Of a stretch of 33,989 bases of DNA, positions 22,903 to 32,897 are shown one piece after another. Position numbers and translations under genes: made by a program. Each line of letters starts with the position of its first letter. The first letter of the stretch is position 1. Below the pieces are notes generated by a model. It was not told the origin of the DNA. It ran no database searches and worked only from the letters and a program-made list of their open reading frames with translations. Source of the DNA: SAR324 cluster bacterium (lineage in GTDB: Bacteria > SAR324 > NAC60-12); contig JANQJU010000014.1 in assembly GCA_028281495.1 (NCBI GenBank), positions 1-33,989 of the forward strand. The letters are read 5' to 3'.

Positions 22903-23010
22903 ACCGAGTCTCCTGCCAAATAAATTAAAAATAATTTTGAGGAATCTGGGAACCATTCAAAGTTGATTCGTCCTTCACAAATCAGATCTTTCAGAAGAGA
23001 TTCACACTGG

Positions 23011-23031
23011 AAAGTATTCTAATGTTCCTCG
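23011..23031 (-). promoter_or_regulatory. Possible promoter element upstream of the first rebB
   Basis: Read on the minus strand, TAGAATACTTTCCAGTGTGAA resembles the TAGAATAACTTCGTAGTTGAA stretch upstream of the other rebB block (near 15705-15725), sharing TAGAATA, TTC and TGAA. It is about 110 bp before the start at 22902. This may be a shared promoter or regulator site. Confidence 0.3.
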
Positions 23032-23109
23032 TCCAAAGTGAATTGGGGTAATCTATGAAAAAATCGTTATATCCAATTATTTTACGGTGAAATTTATGAA
23101 TAAGTTTTG

Positions 23110-23910
23110 CTAGGGAATCCGCAGTATTTGGCCCACTTGGATCAGGTTAGGATCGGCAATATGATTGTATTCGGCCAAAGCCGATACCGAGACCCCAAAC
23201 CGTTGACCGATTGACGTCAGTGTATCTCCAGGCTCCACTACACAAGTTTTTTCCGGCGAAGCGGAGGGAACTTCTGACTCTACATTCTCAACATCCCCGG
23301 AATGCTTTTGTTGACGAACGTATTGTTGCAATGCTTCCCAACTGCCATTGAATTGATCCAAATCAACATAGCCTTCAATACCATTGACCGAACCGGTGTC
23401 CGAATACTGCCAAAATGTCCATTGGTTCCAGCCAGCCGGTATCGAAGGTTGGCTGACTTCATAGTTGGCCACCCAGAGATCGTAGTCAGACAACGCGCCC
23501 TGGATCGTAGAATTCCCAAAACTGGGATTGGTATAGACCAAAGGTTTGACCTTCAGAGCCTCTTCTACCGTTTGAAGCCACACCTGAGCTTCTTGAACGA
23601 GTACAGAAGGCTCGATCAGACACTTTTCAAAATCCAGCACAGGCGGCAGGTTTCCATACGACTTGCCATCTAAGGCTTCGAGAAAATTTTGTGCCTGGGC
23701 TTTGCCTGAATCTTTCTGAGAGCCGAAATAATGGTAGGCCCCATGATAAATGTCAGCATCCTCCATCCCATACCAGTTGGCCGAAAAATTCGGATCTTTG
23801 AGTGCAATTCCTTCAGAGGCTTTTGCAAACGCAAATGCAATGCCGCTTTTTTTCACCAGATTCCAGTGGATCGTTCCTTGATACACAGAAACATCAATGC
23901 CCTTGACCAT
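23110..23910 (-). CDS. GH25 lysozyme with C-terminal LysM domain
   Basis: This 266-residue protein is a glycosyl hydrolase family 25 muramidase followed by LysM. The GH25 hallmarks are GIDVSVYQG (Asp6), AYHYFG near 58-63, the catalytic PPVLDFE (Asp93, Glu95) and WTFWQYSDTG with a downstream Asp. LysM covers about 220-266 (VVEPGDTLTSIGQRFGVSVS; NLIQVGQILRIP). It cleaves the MurNAc-GlcNAc bond. There is no signal peptide, as in phage endolysins, so it stays inside until the membrane is breached. No phage genes surround it. It is the first gene of the minus-strand Reb run, so a role in lysing the producer or helping R-body release is likely but inferred. AGGAGA lies just before the ATG. Confidence 0.87.
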   Translation of the reverse strand: MVKGIDVSVYQGTIHWNLVKKSGIAFAFAKASEGIALKDPNFSANWYGMEDADIYHGAYHYFGSQKDSGKAQAQNFLEALDGKSYGNLPPVLDFEKCLIEPSVLVQEAQVWLQTVEEALKVKPLVYTNPSFGNSTIQGALSDYDLWVANYEVSQPSIPAGWNQWTFWQYSDTGSVNGIEGYVDLDQFNGSWEALQQYVRQQKHSGDVENVESEVPSASPEKTCVVEPGDTLTSIGQRFGVSVSALAEYNHIADPNLIQVGQILRIP

Positions 23911-24048
23911 ACTCTCTCCTTATCACTTCTTGAATGCAATGAACTGTAAGGGTAACTCAGTTAAGCTGAGGCGCATTGTAGTGGAAAAGAGTCTCAAAAA
24001 AATCGGGCCAGTTCATGAAAAAGTCGGCTGAACTGCGGACATTTCTGG

Positions 24049-24085
24049 GCAAAACAACGAATTACCCTGCCGAACTCACGAATCC
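24049..24085. promoter_or_regulatory. Paired ACGAAT direct repeats upstream of the lysozyme gene
   Basis: ACGAAT at 24057-24062 and 24078-24083 are direct repeats exactly 21 bp apart, the spacing seen upstream of the regulator gene. They are 147-173 bp before the lysozyme start. The first copy extends the match on the minus strand (ATTCGTTGTTTTGC against GTTCGTAGTTTTTGC near the regulator). They are likely sites for the same AraC-type protein, by inference. A small CTCAG/CTGAG hairpin lies closer to the gene (23957-23971). Confidence 0.4.
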
Positions 24086-24174
24086 CTAATGATCGAATCA
24101 CTGATCCGGAACAGATTTAGCAAGATTGGAATGAAGCCATCAGTAGTGAACGACTCTGTTGTTTTTTTGTTTGC

Positions 24175-24447
24175 TCAAAACATACCAATCGAGCTGAGCA
24201 GGGCACGGCTTAAAAATTGGAGTGCGGCGATCACGATGACCACGGAAAGATCGATGCCGCTGATGGGGGGAATGATCCGGCGTGCCGGTTCCAGAACCGG
24301 TTCGGTGGTGCGGTAGAGGAATTGAGCCAAGCCACTGTGAGGATTGGGGCTGAACCAGGAAAGCAAGGCCCGGAGGATCAATAAGAAACAATACAAGTCA
24401 ATAATCGCACTCAACACTTGGGTGAGTGCAACAGAGATAGATCCCAT
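24175..24447 (-). CDS. yggT: YggT-family membrane protein
   Basis: This 90-residue protein has two hydrophobic segments (LSAIIDLYCFLLILRALLSW and LSVVIVIAALQFLSRAL) and the YggT signature between them (NPHSGLAQFLYRTTEPVLEP, then RRIIPPISGIDLS). YggT proteins are inner-membrane proteins of uncertain function, tied to osmotic tolerance. It follows proC by 8 bp in the common order yggS-proC-yggT. Length and motifs are typical. Confidence 0.92.
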   Translation of the reverse strand: MGSISVALTQVLSAIIDLYCFLLILRALLSWFSPNPHSGLAQFLYRTTEPVLEPARRIIPPISGIDLSVVIVIAALQFLSRALLSSIGMF

Positions 24448-24455
24448 AAAACTCC

Positions 24456-25322
24456 TTATTTTTTAGAAGAAGTGGTTTGATCAGAGGCTTCCGATGCGGC
24501 AGCTTCCATGGCTTGAATCAAGAGGCCACGCAGCCCTTGTTGCTCCAAGGTCAGAACGCCGGAAAGCGGAATGCCAGGAATATCAATAGAACGGTCTCGT
24601 AAAATACCGGGGTGGGTTTCGGTTTCTAAATAAGTGCGAGACGCACCAAACAAGGCATGAGCTGCCAGTAGCAATCCTTGGGCACGAGGGATTCCCAGCT
24701 TCATTACCCCATCGGCAATGGCATCAATGAAGGTGTACCCAATGGCGGGGCCATTGCTAATCACACCATGCAACGCATCCAATTGCGCTTCGGAAGCCAC
24801 CGGCAACAACACCGGCACGCCTTCCAGAATGGCTTGAAATCGCTCATTTTCTTCCGCGGTGACCAAGTCTGTCGATACAAACGCAATCGAACTGTCGGCA
24901 AATCGTCGTACACGGCTATATAAACAGCGAATCAGCTTGCGTTCATTGATTTGTGGGAGCAATCGGGCCAAGCTGAGATCCCCTCCCAACAGCACCAACA
25001 CGTGAGCATCGGAGATCAACAGGCGAATGCGGGGCAAGACGAACTCCAACTGAGGCCACGACGCTTCGACCCAAATGAAGTTAGCCCTCTGGAATAAAGA
25101 ATCCACATCCCACACCACCTTCCACGGTGAGACCTCGGGTGTATCGGATTCCAACGGGTACACAAAACCTTGCGTGCTCAAGGGGTGACTGAGCTGATGC
25201 AAATGTTTTTGCAATCCCTGTCCAAACGGTCCCCAGCCCAAGAAGCCCAATCGCACGCCTTCCCATGACACCGTTTCTTTTGTTTGCAATTCAACCACGT
25301 GCTCCAAAGATTGCACTCCCAA
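24456..25322 (-). CDS. proC: Pyrroline-5-carboxylate reductase-like protein
   Basis: This 288-residue protein matches ProC in order: a Rossmann start (RLGFLGWGPFGQGL, residues 24-37), an NAD(P)-domain body, and the C-terminal dimer domain with NGPAIGYTFIDAIADGVMKL and ETHPGILRD. ProC makes proline by reducing pyrroline-5-carboxylate. Unusual points are an atypical GWGPFG nucleotide loop and SIDIPGIPLSG where VTSPGGTT is usual, so catalysis may be altered. The start is a TTG at 25322 that overlaps yggS by 32 bp; later GTG codons are also possible starts. The yggS-proC-yggT order supports the call. Confidence 0.8.
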   Translation of the reverse strand: MGVQSLEHVVELQTKETVSWEGVRLGFLGWGPFGQGLQKHLHQLSHPLSTQGFVYPLESDTPEVSPWKVVWDVDSLFQRANFIWVEASWPQLEFVLPRIRLLISDAHVLVLLGGDLSLARLLPQINERKLIRCLYSRVRRFADSSIAFVSTDLVTAEENERFQAILEGVPVLLPVASEAQLDALHGVISNGPAIGYTFIDAIADGVMKLGIPRAQGLLLAAHALFGASRTYLETETHPGILRDRSIDIPGIPLSGVLTLEQQGLRGLLIQAMEAAASEASDQTTSSKK

Positions 25323-25986
25323 TTCGAATCAAGGTGGCTCCTTCTTCAATCGCCAAGGGGTAGTCGGCAGACATCCCCATGGACAACTCGGTACATTCTT
25401 GAGCATTGCCAAATTGCTGGACCAATCGTTCTCGCCATTCTGCCAGCGTGGCAAAGGTCTTTCGCGTTTCCGTCTCTGAAGCTTGCAAAGCCCCAATGGT
25501 CATCAAGCCTCGCCATTTCAGCCATTGGCATTCCAATATCCGCTCTCCCAACCGGCACACGGTGTCCCATTCCCACACGCCTGCTTTGGAAGCCTCTTGG
25601 GAAAGGTTCACTTGAATCAAACCTTGAACGGGTTGCTCTTGCAGGGCACATCGTCTTTCTAAGGTGTTGATCAATTCCACCGAATCGATGGAATGCACCC
25701 ACTGAAACTTGCCCGGACAGAACTTCGCTTTGTTCTTTTGCAAGTGTCCCACAAGATGCCATTCCACGTGCTCTGGCAATTGCTCCACTTTTTCTAAAGC
25801 TTCTTGAACACGATTTTCTCCAAACACCATCTGCCCGGCATCGACGGCTGCTTGAACCTTCGAGGCTGGATGTGTTTTGGAAATCGCGATCAAACGAACC
25901 TCCTTTGGATCACGCCCCGCATTTTGGGCCACTTCGACAATGTGCGCTTGCACACGTTGGAGGTTTTCAGAAATCAAATCATTCAT
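25291..25986 (-). CDS. yggS: PLP homeostasis protein YggS
   Basis: This 231-residue PLPBP family protein carries the PLP-lysine segment RLIAISKTHPASKV (Lys about 37), the family stretch MVFGENRVQEALEKV, EWHLVGHLQKNKAKF, VNLSQEASKAG, GLMTIGAL and the closing LSMGMSADYPLAIEEGATLI followed by RIGSAIFG. It binds pyridoxal phosphate and buffers its level, without known enzymatic activity. It is the first gene of the operon with proC and yggT. Normal length. Confidence 0.95.
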   Translation of the reverse strand: MNDLISENLQRVQAHIVEVAQNAGRDPKEVRLIAISKTHPASKVQAAVDAGQMVFGENRVQEALEKVEQLPEHVEWHLVGHLQKNKAKFCPGKFQWVHSIDSVELINTLERRCALQEQPVQGLIQVNLSQEASKAGVWEWDTVCRLGERILECQWLKWRGLMTIGALQASETETRKTFATLAEWRERLVQQFGNAQECTELSMGMSADYPLAIEEGATLIRIGSAIFGARG

Positions 25987-25995
25987 TACATGATC

Positions 25996-26655
25996 TCACT
26001 GTTTAGGAGGTTTCCATAACCCAAGTTGGCGCGATTCCGCACGTTTCTCGGCATTCTTAAAATCTTCGTGGAATCGCGACTCTCCCTCTTCCAACAAATA
26101 AAATGACCATCCGTTTTGTACGAGCCAGACATTGATACTGGTATCCCCCGCCCAAGCAACCCCCGTCAAACGATACGCTTTGTCCAAATAGTCATATTCC
26201 ACCCGCACGCGCCGGTTGCGAAATGCCTTTCCCATTTCAAAGGCCACCTTCTTTTTGAACCAATCATTGTATTTTTTGCCTCGGCTCACCGATCGTTTTG
26301 GAGACACATATTTCAGCCAAACACGCACCTCTTGACGCTTCACATCCAGGTTAGACCTCGAAAGTTTGTAGGTCCAACGCAGGAACTCTCGTTTGTTTTC
26401 CAGATGCACCCACACGCTTTCCGAGTCGGAGATTCTCCCAATCACTCCTTCTATGGAGTTTTTGATCTGATCGTATTTTTCGCGATCTGTGGGCCGCTGT
26501 TTTAAAAAACTACGGATCTTTTCGGTTCCGAAGAAATCGTCGGCATGCAATGCTGGGGGTAACAGACACAACAGACCGACCACAACGGCCCATGTCCTCA
26601 ACAACCTCTTCGTTTTCAGGGCAACAGAGTTCATCCAATTTCCAATCTCAGACAT
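25996..26655 (-). CDS. Exported SNase-like protein with degenerate active site
   Basis: This 219-residue protein has an N-terminal signal sequence (LLRTWAVVVGLLCLLPPALHA) and a staphylococcal nuclease-like fold (PF00565): strands around ESVWVHLENKREFLRW, RRVRVEYDYLDKAYRLTGVA, and the typical end INVWLVQNGWSFYLLEEGES and NAEKRAESRQLGLW. The usual catalytic G-I-D-A-P-E loop is replaced by WLKYVSPKR, so nuclease activity is doubtful and it may bind ligands instead. It ends 9 bp before yggS and may be co-transcribed. Confidence 0.75.
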   Translation of the reverse strand: MSEIGNWMNSVALKTKRLLRTWAVVVGLLCLLPPALHADDFFGTEKIRSFLKQRPTDREKYDQIKNSIEGVIGRISDSESVWVHLENKREFLRWTYKLSRSNLDVKRQEVRVWLKYVSPKRSVSRGKKYNDWFKKKVAFEMGKAFRNRRVRVEYDYLDKAYRLTGVAWAGDTSINVWLVQNGWSFYLLEEGESRFHEDFKNAEKRAESRQLGLWKPPKQ

Positions 26656-26885
26656 TTTGTTCTCAGGGGATCAGGGGTATCCACCCTCTGTTCAGTGATT
26701 CCTCAAAGTAACATGTTTGCGATTTTCCGTCATCCTTACAAGGATTTTCAATCACGTTCAAACAGGATAGTCTGTAATGGAACTGTTATTTTAAAGACAC
26801 AGGACTGTGCTCAATTGGGTTTCATTTTTCGGCATAACTGTTTACCCTAACAGATATTTAATTCTCATACTCAAGGAGAAATGCC

Positions 26886-28193
26886 ATGACCATGCTATTT
26901 TCTGCTTACCGTTCCGATCTGCCTCTGCAAGTGAAAGACGCGTTGCACCGCGACTTCGAACAGGGAGACCGGCTGATTCTGTTGTTGTTGATTTTGCATT
27001 GGGGGGTCGCATCCACGCTCACGGGATATCTGCATGGAATGTATCTGTTGGGTATTGTGGGGGGGGGAGGGGTGGTCGCCATGGCAACCGCAGGCTATAT
27101 CTTCTTTCGGGGAACCGTGTTTTCACGAATTGTGATGGGCGTTGGATTGATGACTTTCTCCGCAATTTTCATCCAGCAGAGCTTAGGGCAGATTGAATTC
27201 CATTTTCACATCTTTGCGGCCCTTCCCATTTTGACCCGATATCGGGACCCGGTTCCGGTGACCGTCGCAGCCTTGTTTGTGGCAGTGCATCACCTCACAC
27301 TCAATTATTGCCAATCCATTGGGTTGACTTGGGGGGATACGCCGATTGTTGTTTTTAACTATGGCAGCGGTTTGGAGATTGTGTTCTTGCATGCCGCTTT
27401 CGTGGTCTTTGCCTTATGTGTGTACTTGATCATGTTAACCGGCACCATTCGGCAATTCATCACTCAAATCTCAACCTTGGAGCAACTGGCCTTTTTATCC
27501 CAAGATCTTTACGACGCCACCGAAGCTACAACCCATTCCAGTCAGTCGTTGACGCATGAAGCCAACCGTCAATCCGTAGCCGTCGAGCAAACTTCCACGG
27601 CTTTAGAAGAAATCATGTCAATGAGCCAAAATACGGCCGAACATACGATGAATTCTCAACTCATTTCTCATGAGGCCGTGGCTAAGATCGAAGAACTTTC
27701 TCAAGTGATGGGAGCGATCAAGGGGGCGAGTGATAGTATTTCGAATATCACCAAAACTATTGACGGGATTGCTTTCCAAACCAATATTCTTTCGTTAAAC
27801 GCTGCTGTGGAAGCAGCTCGTGCCGGTGAAGCCGGTCAAGGCTTCGCGGTTGTGGCTGACGAAGTGAGGGGGTTGGCCATCCGAAGTGCTGAAGCGGCTA
27901 ATGATATTGCGGAACGTATCTCTCAAAATATGACCCAAGCCGAAGCAGGGGTGAGCACCACCGAAGGTGTGATTGACAACATCCGCAGTATCAACCAAAG
28001 CGTGGTTGAAATCGCTCATGCGACTCAAGAACAAGTCCAAGGCATTCAACAAATCAATACTGCCGTGAACCAAGTCCGACAAGTCACCGAACATTATGCG
28101 ACCTTTGTGGAAACCATTAATTCCCAGATCGACCAAGTACACACCATCGTCGACTCCCTTCAACGCGAAGCCCATCAAGGAAACCACGGATGA
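26886..28193 (+). CDS. Methyl-accepting chemotaxis protein, polytopic sensor
   Basis: This 435-residue protein has an N-terminal membrane domain of about six helices (residues 29-190) in place of a periplasmic ligand domain, with conserved histidines in GQIEFHFHIFAALPI and FVAVHHLTLNY, as in a known class of multi-pass MCPs. No clear HAMP domain follows. The signalling domain has the hairpin core IDGIAFQTNILSLNAAVEAA followed by RAGEAGQGFAVVADEVRGLA, typical of MCPs that pair with CheW/CheA. ATG follows AAGGAGAAATGCC. It overlaps the next gene by four bases. Confidence 0.93.
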   Translation: MTMLFSAYRSDLPLQVKDALHRDFEQGDRLILLLLILHWGVASTLTGYLHGMYLLGIVGGGGVVAMATAGYIFFRGTVFSRIVMGVGLMTFSAIFIQQSLGQIEFHFHIFAALPILTRYRDPVPVTVAALFVAVHHLTLNYCQSIGLTWGDTPIVVFNYGSGLEIVFLHAAFVVFALCVYLIMLTGTIRQFITQISTLEQLAFLSQDLYDATEATTHSSQSLTHEANRQSVAVEQTSTALEEIMSMSQNTAEHTMNSQLISHEAVAKIEELSQVMGAIKGASDSISNITKTIDGIAFQTNILSLNAAVEAARAGEAGQGFAVVADEVRGLAIRSAEAANDIAERISQNMTQAEAGVSTTEGVIDNIRSINQSVVEIAHATQEQVQGIQQINTAVNQVRQVTEHYATFVETINSQIDQVHTIVDSLQREAHQGNHG

Positions 28194-28807
28194 TACAAAG
28201 CACTGTTCGAAAAACGATTTATGCCCGGATTGGAGGCAGCCTATTGCTCCTCCTCAGTATGGGTTGGGGGTTTGCAATTCTTCTGTGGCCCTATGGTGGC
28301 CAAGGACGAATTGCTGAAAACCAGCCTGTTTCTGGTTTCGTGTTTCCATCGGAGACCGATTACCTCTTACTAGTTTTCGGCTTTCCTGGCTGCGGGGACT
28401 CTTGCCCCATCACCTTGGCTTCCCTGAGCCACACCTTGCAGACGTACGAACGGCATTCAGAATCCACTGCATCGCAACTCAAAGTCGGCTTTGTGAATTT
28501 GCTTCCCGACCTTGCTCCCAAATTGACCACGGAATACGTTAAAAACTTCCACCCCGCTTTCGAACACTACCCATTGACGGATCACGAACGGTCCGCCCTT
28601 TTGCAAGAATTTGGTGTTTATGCCACACCTTCCATCCAGAACGAACAACAGCTCTATCACAGTAGCTTTGTCTATCTGCTTCAACGTCGAGAAGCGCAAT
28701 GGTTTCGGGTTCAAACCTTTTTGGAACCCGCTCCACCTACCGATAAAATCTTAGAAGTGATTCGGCAATTCTCCATACACGACAGCTTTCCCAAAGCCCA
28801 ATATTGA
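28190..28807 (+). CDS. SCO1/SenC-family copper protein
   Basis: This 205-residue protein is anchored by one N-terminal membrane helix (GSLLLLLSMGWGFAILLWPY) and has the SCO1 thioredoxin-like fold with the copper motif GCGDSCP (Cys68, Cys72) and a distal histidine candidate (LYHSSFVYLL). SCO1 delivers copper to the CuA site of cytochrome oxidase or acts as a thiol redox protein. The partner gene here is an MCP, overlapping by ATGA, which is unusual, so coupling to oxygen or redox sensing is possible. It is shorter in the metal loop than E. coli-type relatives. Confidence 0.75.
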   Translation: MIQSTVRKTIYARIGGSLLLLLSMGWGFAILLWPYGGQGRIAENQPVSGFVFPSETDYLLLVFGFPGCGDSCPITLASLSHTLQTYERHSESTASQLKVGFVNLLPDLAPKLTTEYVKNFHPAFEHYPLTDHERSALLQEFGVYATPSIQNEQQLYHSSFVYLLQRREAQWFRVQTFLEPAPPTDKILEVIRQFSIHDSFPKAQY

Positions 28808-28825
28808 CCTCACTTCTTCCTGTCC

Positions 28826-28856
28826 AGCGCTCGGTGAGGCCTGTCTCTAGAGCGCT
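28826..28856. other. Stem-loop after the SCO1 gene
   Basis: AGCGCTC (28826-28832) and GAGCGCT (28850-28856) pair perfectly over a 17-nt loop just after the SCO1 stop, and CCTCAC/GTGAGG can form an alternative hairpin. No close T-run follows, so terminator status is uncertain. Confidence 0.35.
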
Positions 28857-29090
28857 CCCTTCTCTTGAGATAACGTTGTTTTTTAAGTGCTTTACACAAT
28901 CCCATAGTTTTACGAAATAAAACAACTTGCTGAAATTTAATTATTTCATTTCAAAACGAGATCTTTCACTTTTCCCATTTCCTGCTTTTCGTTTTCAATA
29001 CGGCTAAGTCTATTTTATTGTTTTTGTTAACTTTTTTGATCAGTGAAACGTTTTACCCCAGGTTGGTCTGGGTTCTGCACTCATAAGGGA

Positions 29091-29138
29091 ATAGCTTGTT
29101 TCAGTTTTCAATTGGATAGCTTGTTTTTAGTTTTTCAA
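29091..29138. promoter_or_regulatory. Direct repeat upstream of fadB
   Basis: ATAGCTTGTTTCAGTTTTCAA (29091-29111) is repeated with two extra T bases as 29116-29138, a period of 25 bp, about 80 bp before the fadB start. The rest of 28857-29090 is AT-rich without a gene. It could be the binding region of a fatty-acid-responsive regulator, but no known FadR or PsrA operator is evident. Confidence 0.35.
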
Positions 29139-29214
29139 ATCAAGGGGGTGGACTGTTGGAGTCTACGGAATCTCTTGATGCCTTTTTAAACGCTACAAAA
29201 GAGGAGGTTATTCC

Positions 29215-31359
29215 ATGATTTACGAAGGGCAAACCATCAAATGTAGCCGACTTGACGACGACATCGTCGAGTTGAAATTTGATGCCGATAATGAATCGGT
29301 CAATAAGTTTAATGAACAAACCTTGAGAGAATTACGGGAATCGGTCAATGCGCTCGCTTCGGACAGTTCGATCCAAGGAATGATTTGTACCAGTGGCAAG
29401 GACAGCTTCATTGTCGGAGCAGACATCAATTCCTTCTTAGGATTGTTCAAAGCCCCCAAGGAACAGTTGTTGGAGTGGGTGAAGGATGCCAATAAAGTCT
29501 TCAACGACCTCGAAGATTTAGACTTCCCCACCGTCTCCGCGATCAATGGCTATGCTTTGGGAGGGGGGATGGAATTTGTGTTAGCCACTACCTATCGCGT
29601 GGCTTCCACCAAAGCCAAAGTGGGCTTGCCGGAAACCAAATTGGGGATCTTCCCTGGATTTGGGGGAACCGTGCGGCTTTCGCGGGTGATTGGTTCGGAC
29701 AACGCCATTGAATGGATTGCCACTGGCAAAGATCAAAAACCAGAAGCGGCTTTCAAAGCGGGTGCTGTGGACGCCGTCGTGGCTCCTGAAAAGTTACGCG
29801 ATGCCGCTTTGCACATGGTGAAACGCGCCATCTCAGGAGAAGCCGATTGGAAAGCAAAACGCCAAGAGAAGCTGGATCCCATCCCACTTGGAGAAGTTGA
29901 AAGTATCATGGTGTTTGAAGGAGCGAAGGCGTTTATTGCCGGACAAGCAGGACCTCATTATCCCGCTCCTGTGGCTGCGGTGGAGGCCATTCGCGCCGGA
30001 GCAACCAAAGGTCGAGACGGGGCAATGCTCAAGGAGCATGAAGGGTTTGTAGAAATGGCTCAAACTCCTGTGGCTGCCAACCTCGTGTCTTTGTTCTTGG
30101 GCGATCAATACCTCAAGCGCGAAGCCAAGAAACAACAGAAGGATGCCACTCCGATCCAATCTGCCTCCGTGTTAGGAGCCGGTATCATGGGCGGGGGTGT
30201 GGCTTATCAGTCGGCTTATAAAGGCATCCCAATTTTCATGAAAGACATCAACGTTCCTGCCTTGGAATTGGGGTTGGGAGAAGCTTCCAAATTGCTCAGC
30301 AAATTGGTGGATCGCAAGCGGATCGATAACGCCCGCATGGCTCAAGTATTGACCAACATCCACGCCACCCTCTCTTATGGCGATCTGAAAAACGTCGACA
30401 TTGTGGTGGAAGCCGTAGTGGAAAAAGAAGGCGTGAAAAAGGCCGTTTTGGCGGAGATCGAGGAGGTCATCCGTGAAGACGCTGTATTGACGTCAAACAC
30501 CTCTACGATTTCCATCACAAAACTCGCTGAGGATCTCAAGCGTCCTGAATTGTTCTGTGGCATGCACTTTTTCAACCCTGTGTACAAGATGCCATTGGTC
30601 GAAGTGATTCGTGGCGAAAAAACCGGAGATCGTGCGGTCGCACAAACCGTGGCTTATGCCTCGGCAATGGGCAAAACGCCGATTGTGGTCAATGACTGTC
30701 CTGGGTTCCTAGTCAATCGGGTGTTGTTCCCCTACCTCGCGGGATTCTTAGGGCTGGTCAACGAAGGTGTGGATTTCCGACGCGTGGATAAAGTGATGGA
30801 GAAATTCGGCTGGCCAATGGGTCCTGCTTACTTGATTGATGTGGTAGGCATCGATACCGCTTTCCACGCGGCTACTGTGATGAACGAAGGCTTCCCGGAT
30901 CGGATGAAAGGTCCTGAGGAGTCTGCGGTGGAAGTGTTGTTCAACCAAAAGCGGTTGGGCCAAAAAACCGACAAAGGGTTTTATCTTTACACCCTGGACA
31001 AAAAAGGAAAACAGAAGAAAACCAATGATCCGGATGTGGATGACCTGCTGAAGCCGTTGGTCCGTAGCACCAAAGAAGTGAGCGACGAAGAAATCATCGA
31101 CCGTTTGATGATGCCAATGGTGCTCGAATGTTCTCGTTGCTTGGAAGACAAAATTGTCCAAACACCTCAAGAAGTGGACATGGGCTTGATTTATGGATTG
31201 GGATTTCCTCCTTTCCGAGGCGGTGCATTCCGCTATGTGGACTCCATTGGTGTGGCCGCGTTTGTAGAAAAAACGAAGCACTACAGCACCTACGGCAAAC
31301 TGTATGAACCGACCGAACAGTTGCGTGAAATGGCTCAAAACAACCAATCTTATTATTAA
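29215..31359 (+). CDS. fadB: Fatty acid oxidation complex alpha subunit
   Basis: This 714-residue protein, nearly the E. coli FadB length, has enoyl-CoA hydratase/isomerase at residues 1-190 and hydroxyacyl-CoA dehydrogenase from about 315. The hydratase glutamates are in [13 protein letters not shown] (Glu120) and GLPETKLG (Glu140). The NAD loop is [13 protein letters not shown] and the catalytic His lies in [17 protein letters not shown]. It carries out the middle steps of beta-oxidation with FadA as the alpha2-beta2 complex. A strong GAGGAGG site precedes the ATG, and fadA follows 31 bp later. Confidence 0.96.
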   Translation: MIYEGQTIKCSRLDDDIVELKFDADNESVNKFNEQTLRELRESVNALASDSSIQGMICTSGKDSFIVGADINSFLGLFKAPKEQLLEWVKDANKVFNDLEDLDFPTVSAINGYALGGGMEFVLATTYRVASTKAKVGLPETKLGIFPGFGGTVRLSRVIGSDNAIEWIATGKDQKPEAAFKAGAVDAVVAPEKLRDAALHMVKRAISGEADWKAKRQEKLDPIPLGEVESIMVFEGAKAFIAGQAGPHYPAPVAAVEAIRAGATKGRDGAMLKEHEGFVEMAQTPVAANLVSLFLGDQYLKREAKKQQKDATPIQSASVLGAGIMGGGVAYQSAYKGIPIFMKDINVPALELGLGEASKLLSKLVDRKRIDNARMAQVLTNIHATLSYGDLKNVDIVVEAVVEKEGVKKAVLAEIEEVIREDAVLTSNTSTISITKLAEDLKRPELFCGMHFFNPVYKMPLVEVIRGEKTGDRAVAQTVAYASAMGKTPIVVNDCPGFLVNRVLFPYLAGFLGLVNEGVDFRRVDKVMEKFGWPMGPAYLIDVVGIDTAFHAATVMNEGFPDRMKGPEESAVEVLFNQKRLGQKTDKGFYLYTLDKKGKQKKTNDPDVDDLLKPLVRSTKEVSDEEIIDRLMMPMVLECSRCLEDKIVQTPQEVDMGLIYGLGFPPFRGGAFRYVDSIGVAAFVEKTKHYSTYGKLYEPTEQLREMAQNNQSYY

Positions 31360-31378
31360 AATCCATCATATTGAATGA

Positions 31379-32571
<1,193 letters not shown>

Positions 32572-32577
32572 TTTTTC

Positions 32578-32609
32578 AAAGCCACCGGTCTCGTTGCATC
32601 GGTGGTTTT
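32578..32609 (+). terminator. Rho-independent terminator of fadBA
   Basis: AAAGCCACCG (32578-32587) pairs with CGGTGGTTTT (32600-32609), with one G-T pair, around a 12-nt loop, and ends in a T-run. It follows the fadA stop by about 26 bp. The stem lacks a long T-tract on the opposite strand. Confidence 0.75.
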
Positions 32610-32667
32610 CCCCACTTCTATTCTCTCCCTATAAGCTCAGTAGCTTGACTCCGCATCCCTTCAAACC

Positions 32668-32862
32668 TTACCCACCTTGTCCTAGCCCTGATTTTTCTGC
32701 ACACAACACAAATGCAATATCATCTGCATCATCCGGGTATTGAAATGATGATAGGTGATAATAATCGATGCTCACCTGCTCGGCGGCTTTCTTTAAAGTC
32801 AGAATGAACTGTCTGATTTCTTCCCAAGATACTCCACGTTCTACGAGTTTCTCAAAGATATC
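32668..32862 (-). pseudogene. Remnant of a PIN-like toxin C-terminus
   Basis: A 65-codon minus-strand frame, opening directly after a stop at 32863-32865, reads FEKLVERGVSWEEIRQFILT, then KKAAEQVSIDYYHLSSFQYP and DDADDIAFVLCAEKSGLGQG. The spacing of DADD and the end pattern recall C-termini of PIN-family toxins (D-P-D-D-x-x-F-L-A-C-A-L). The N-terminal half, with the first catalytic acids, is absent, and no start codon or antitoxin is visible. The family call is tentative. Nothing else is seen in the 32610-32897 gap. Confidence 0.35.
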
Positions 32863-32897
32863 CTAACGATCTTCCTAAAATTGGAGTTCCCTTAATT

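Noticed and set aside
22594..22923. Plus-strand ORF across two rebB genes
   Set aside because: It is antisense to strongly conserved RebB coding sequence, with Cys, His and Arg-rich composition typical of shadows.
23110..23910. Lysozyme as a prophage endolysin
   Set aside because: No phage structural, holin or integrase gene is near it; the neighbours are Reb genes and yggT.
26780..26885. Sigma-28 (FliA) promoter for the MCP
   Set aside because: CGGCATAA near 26831 resembles a -10 element, but no TAAA-type -35 stands at the right distance.
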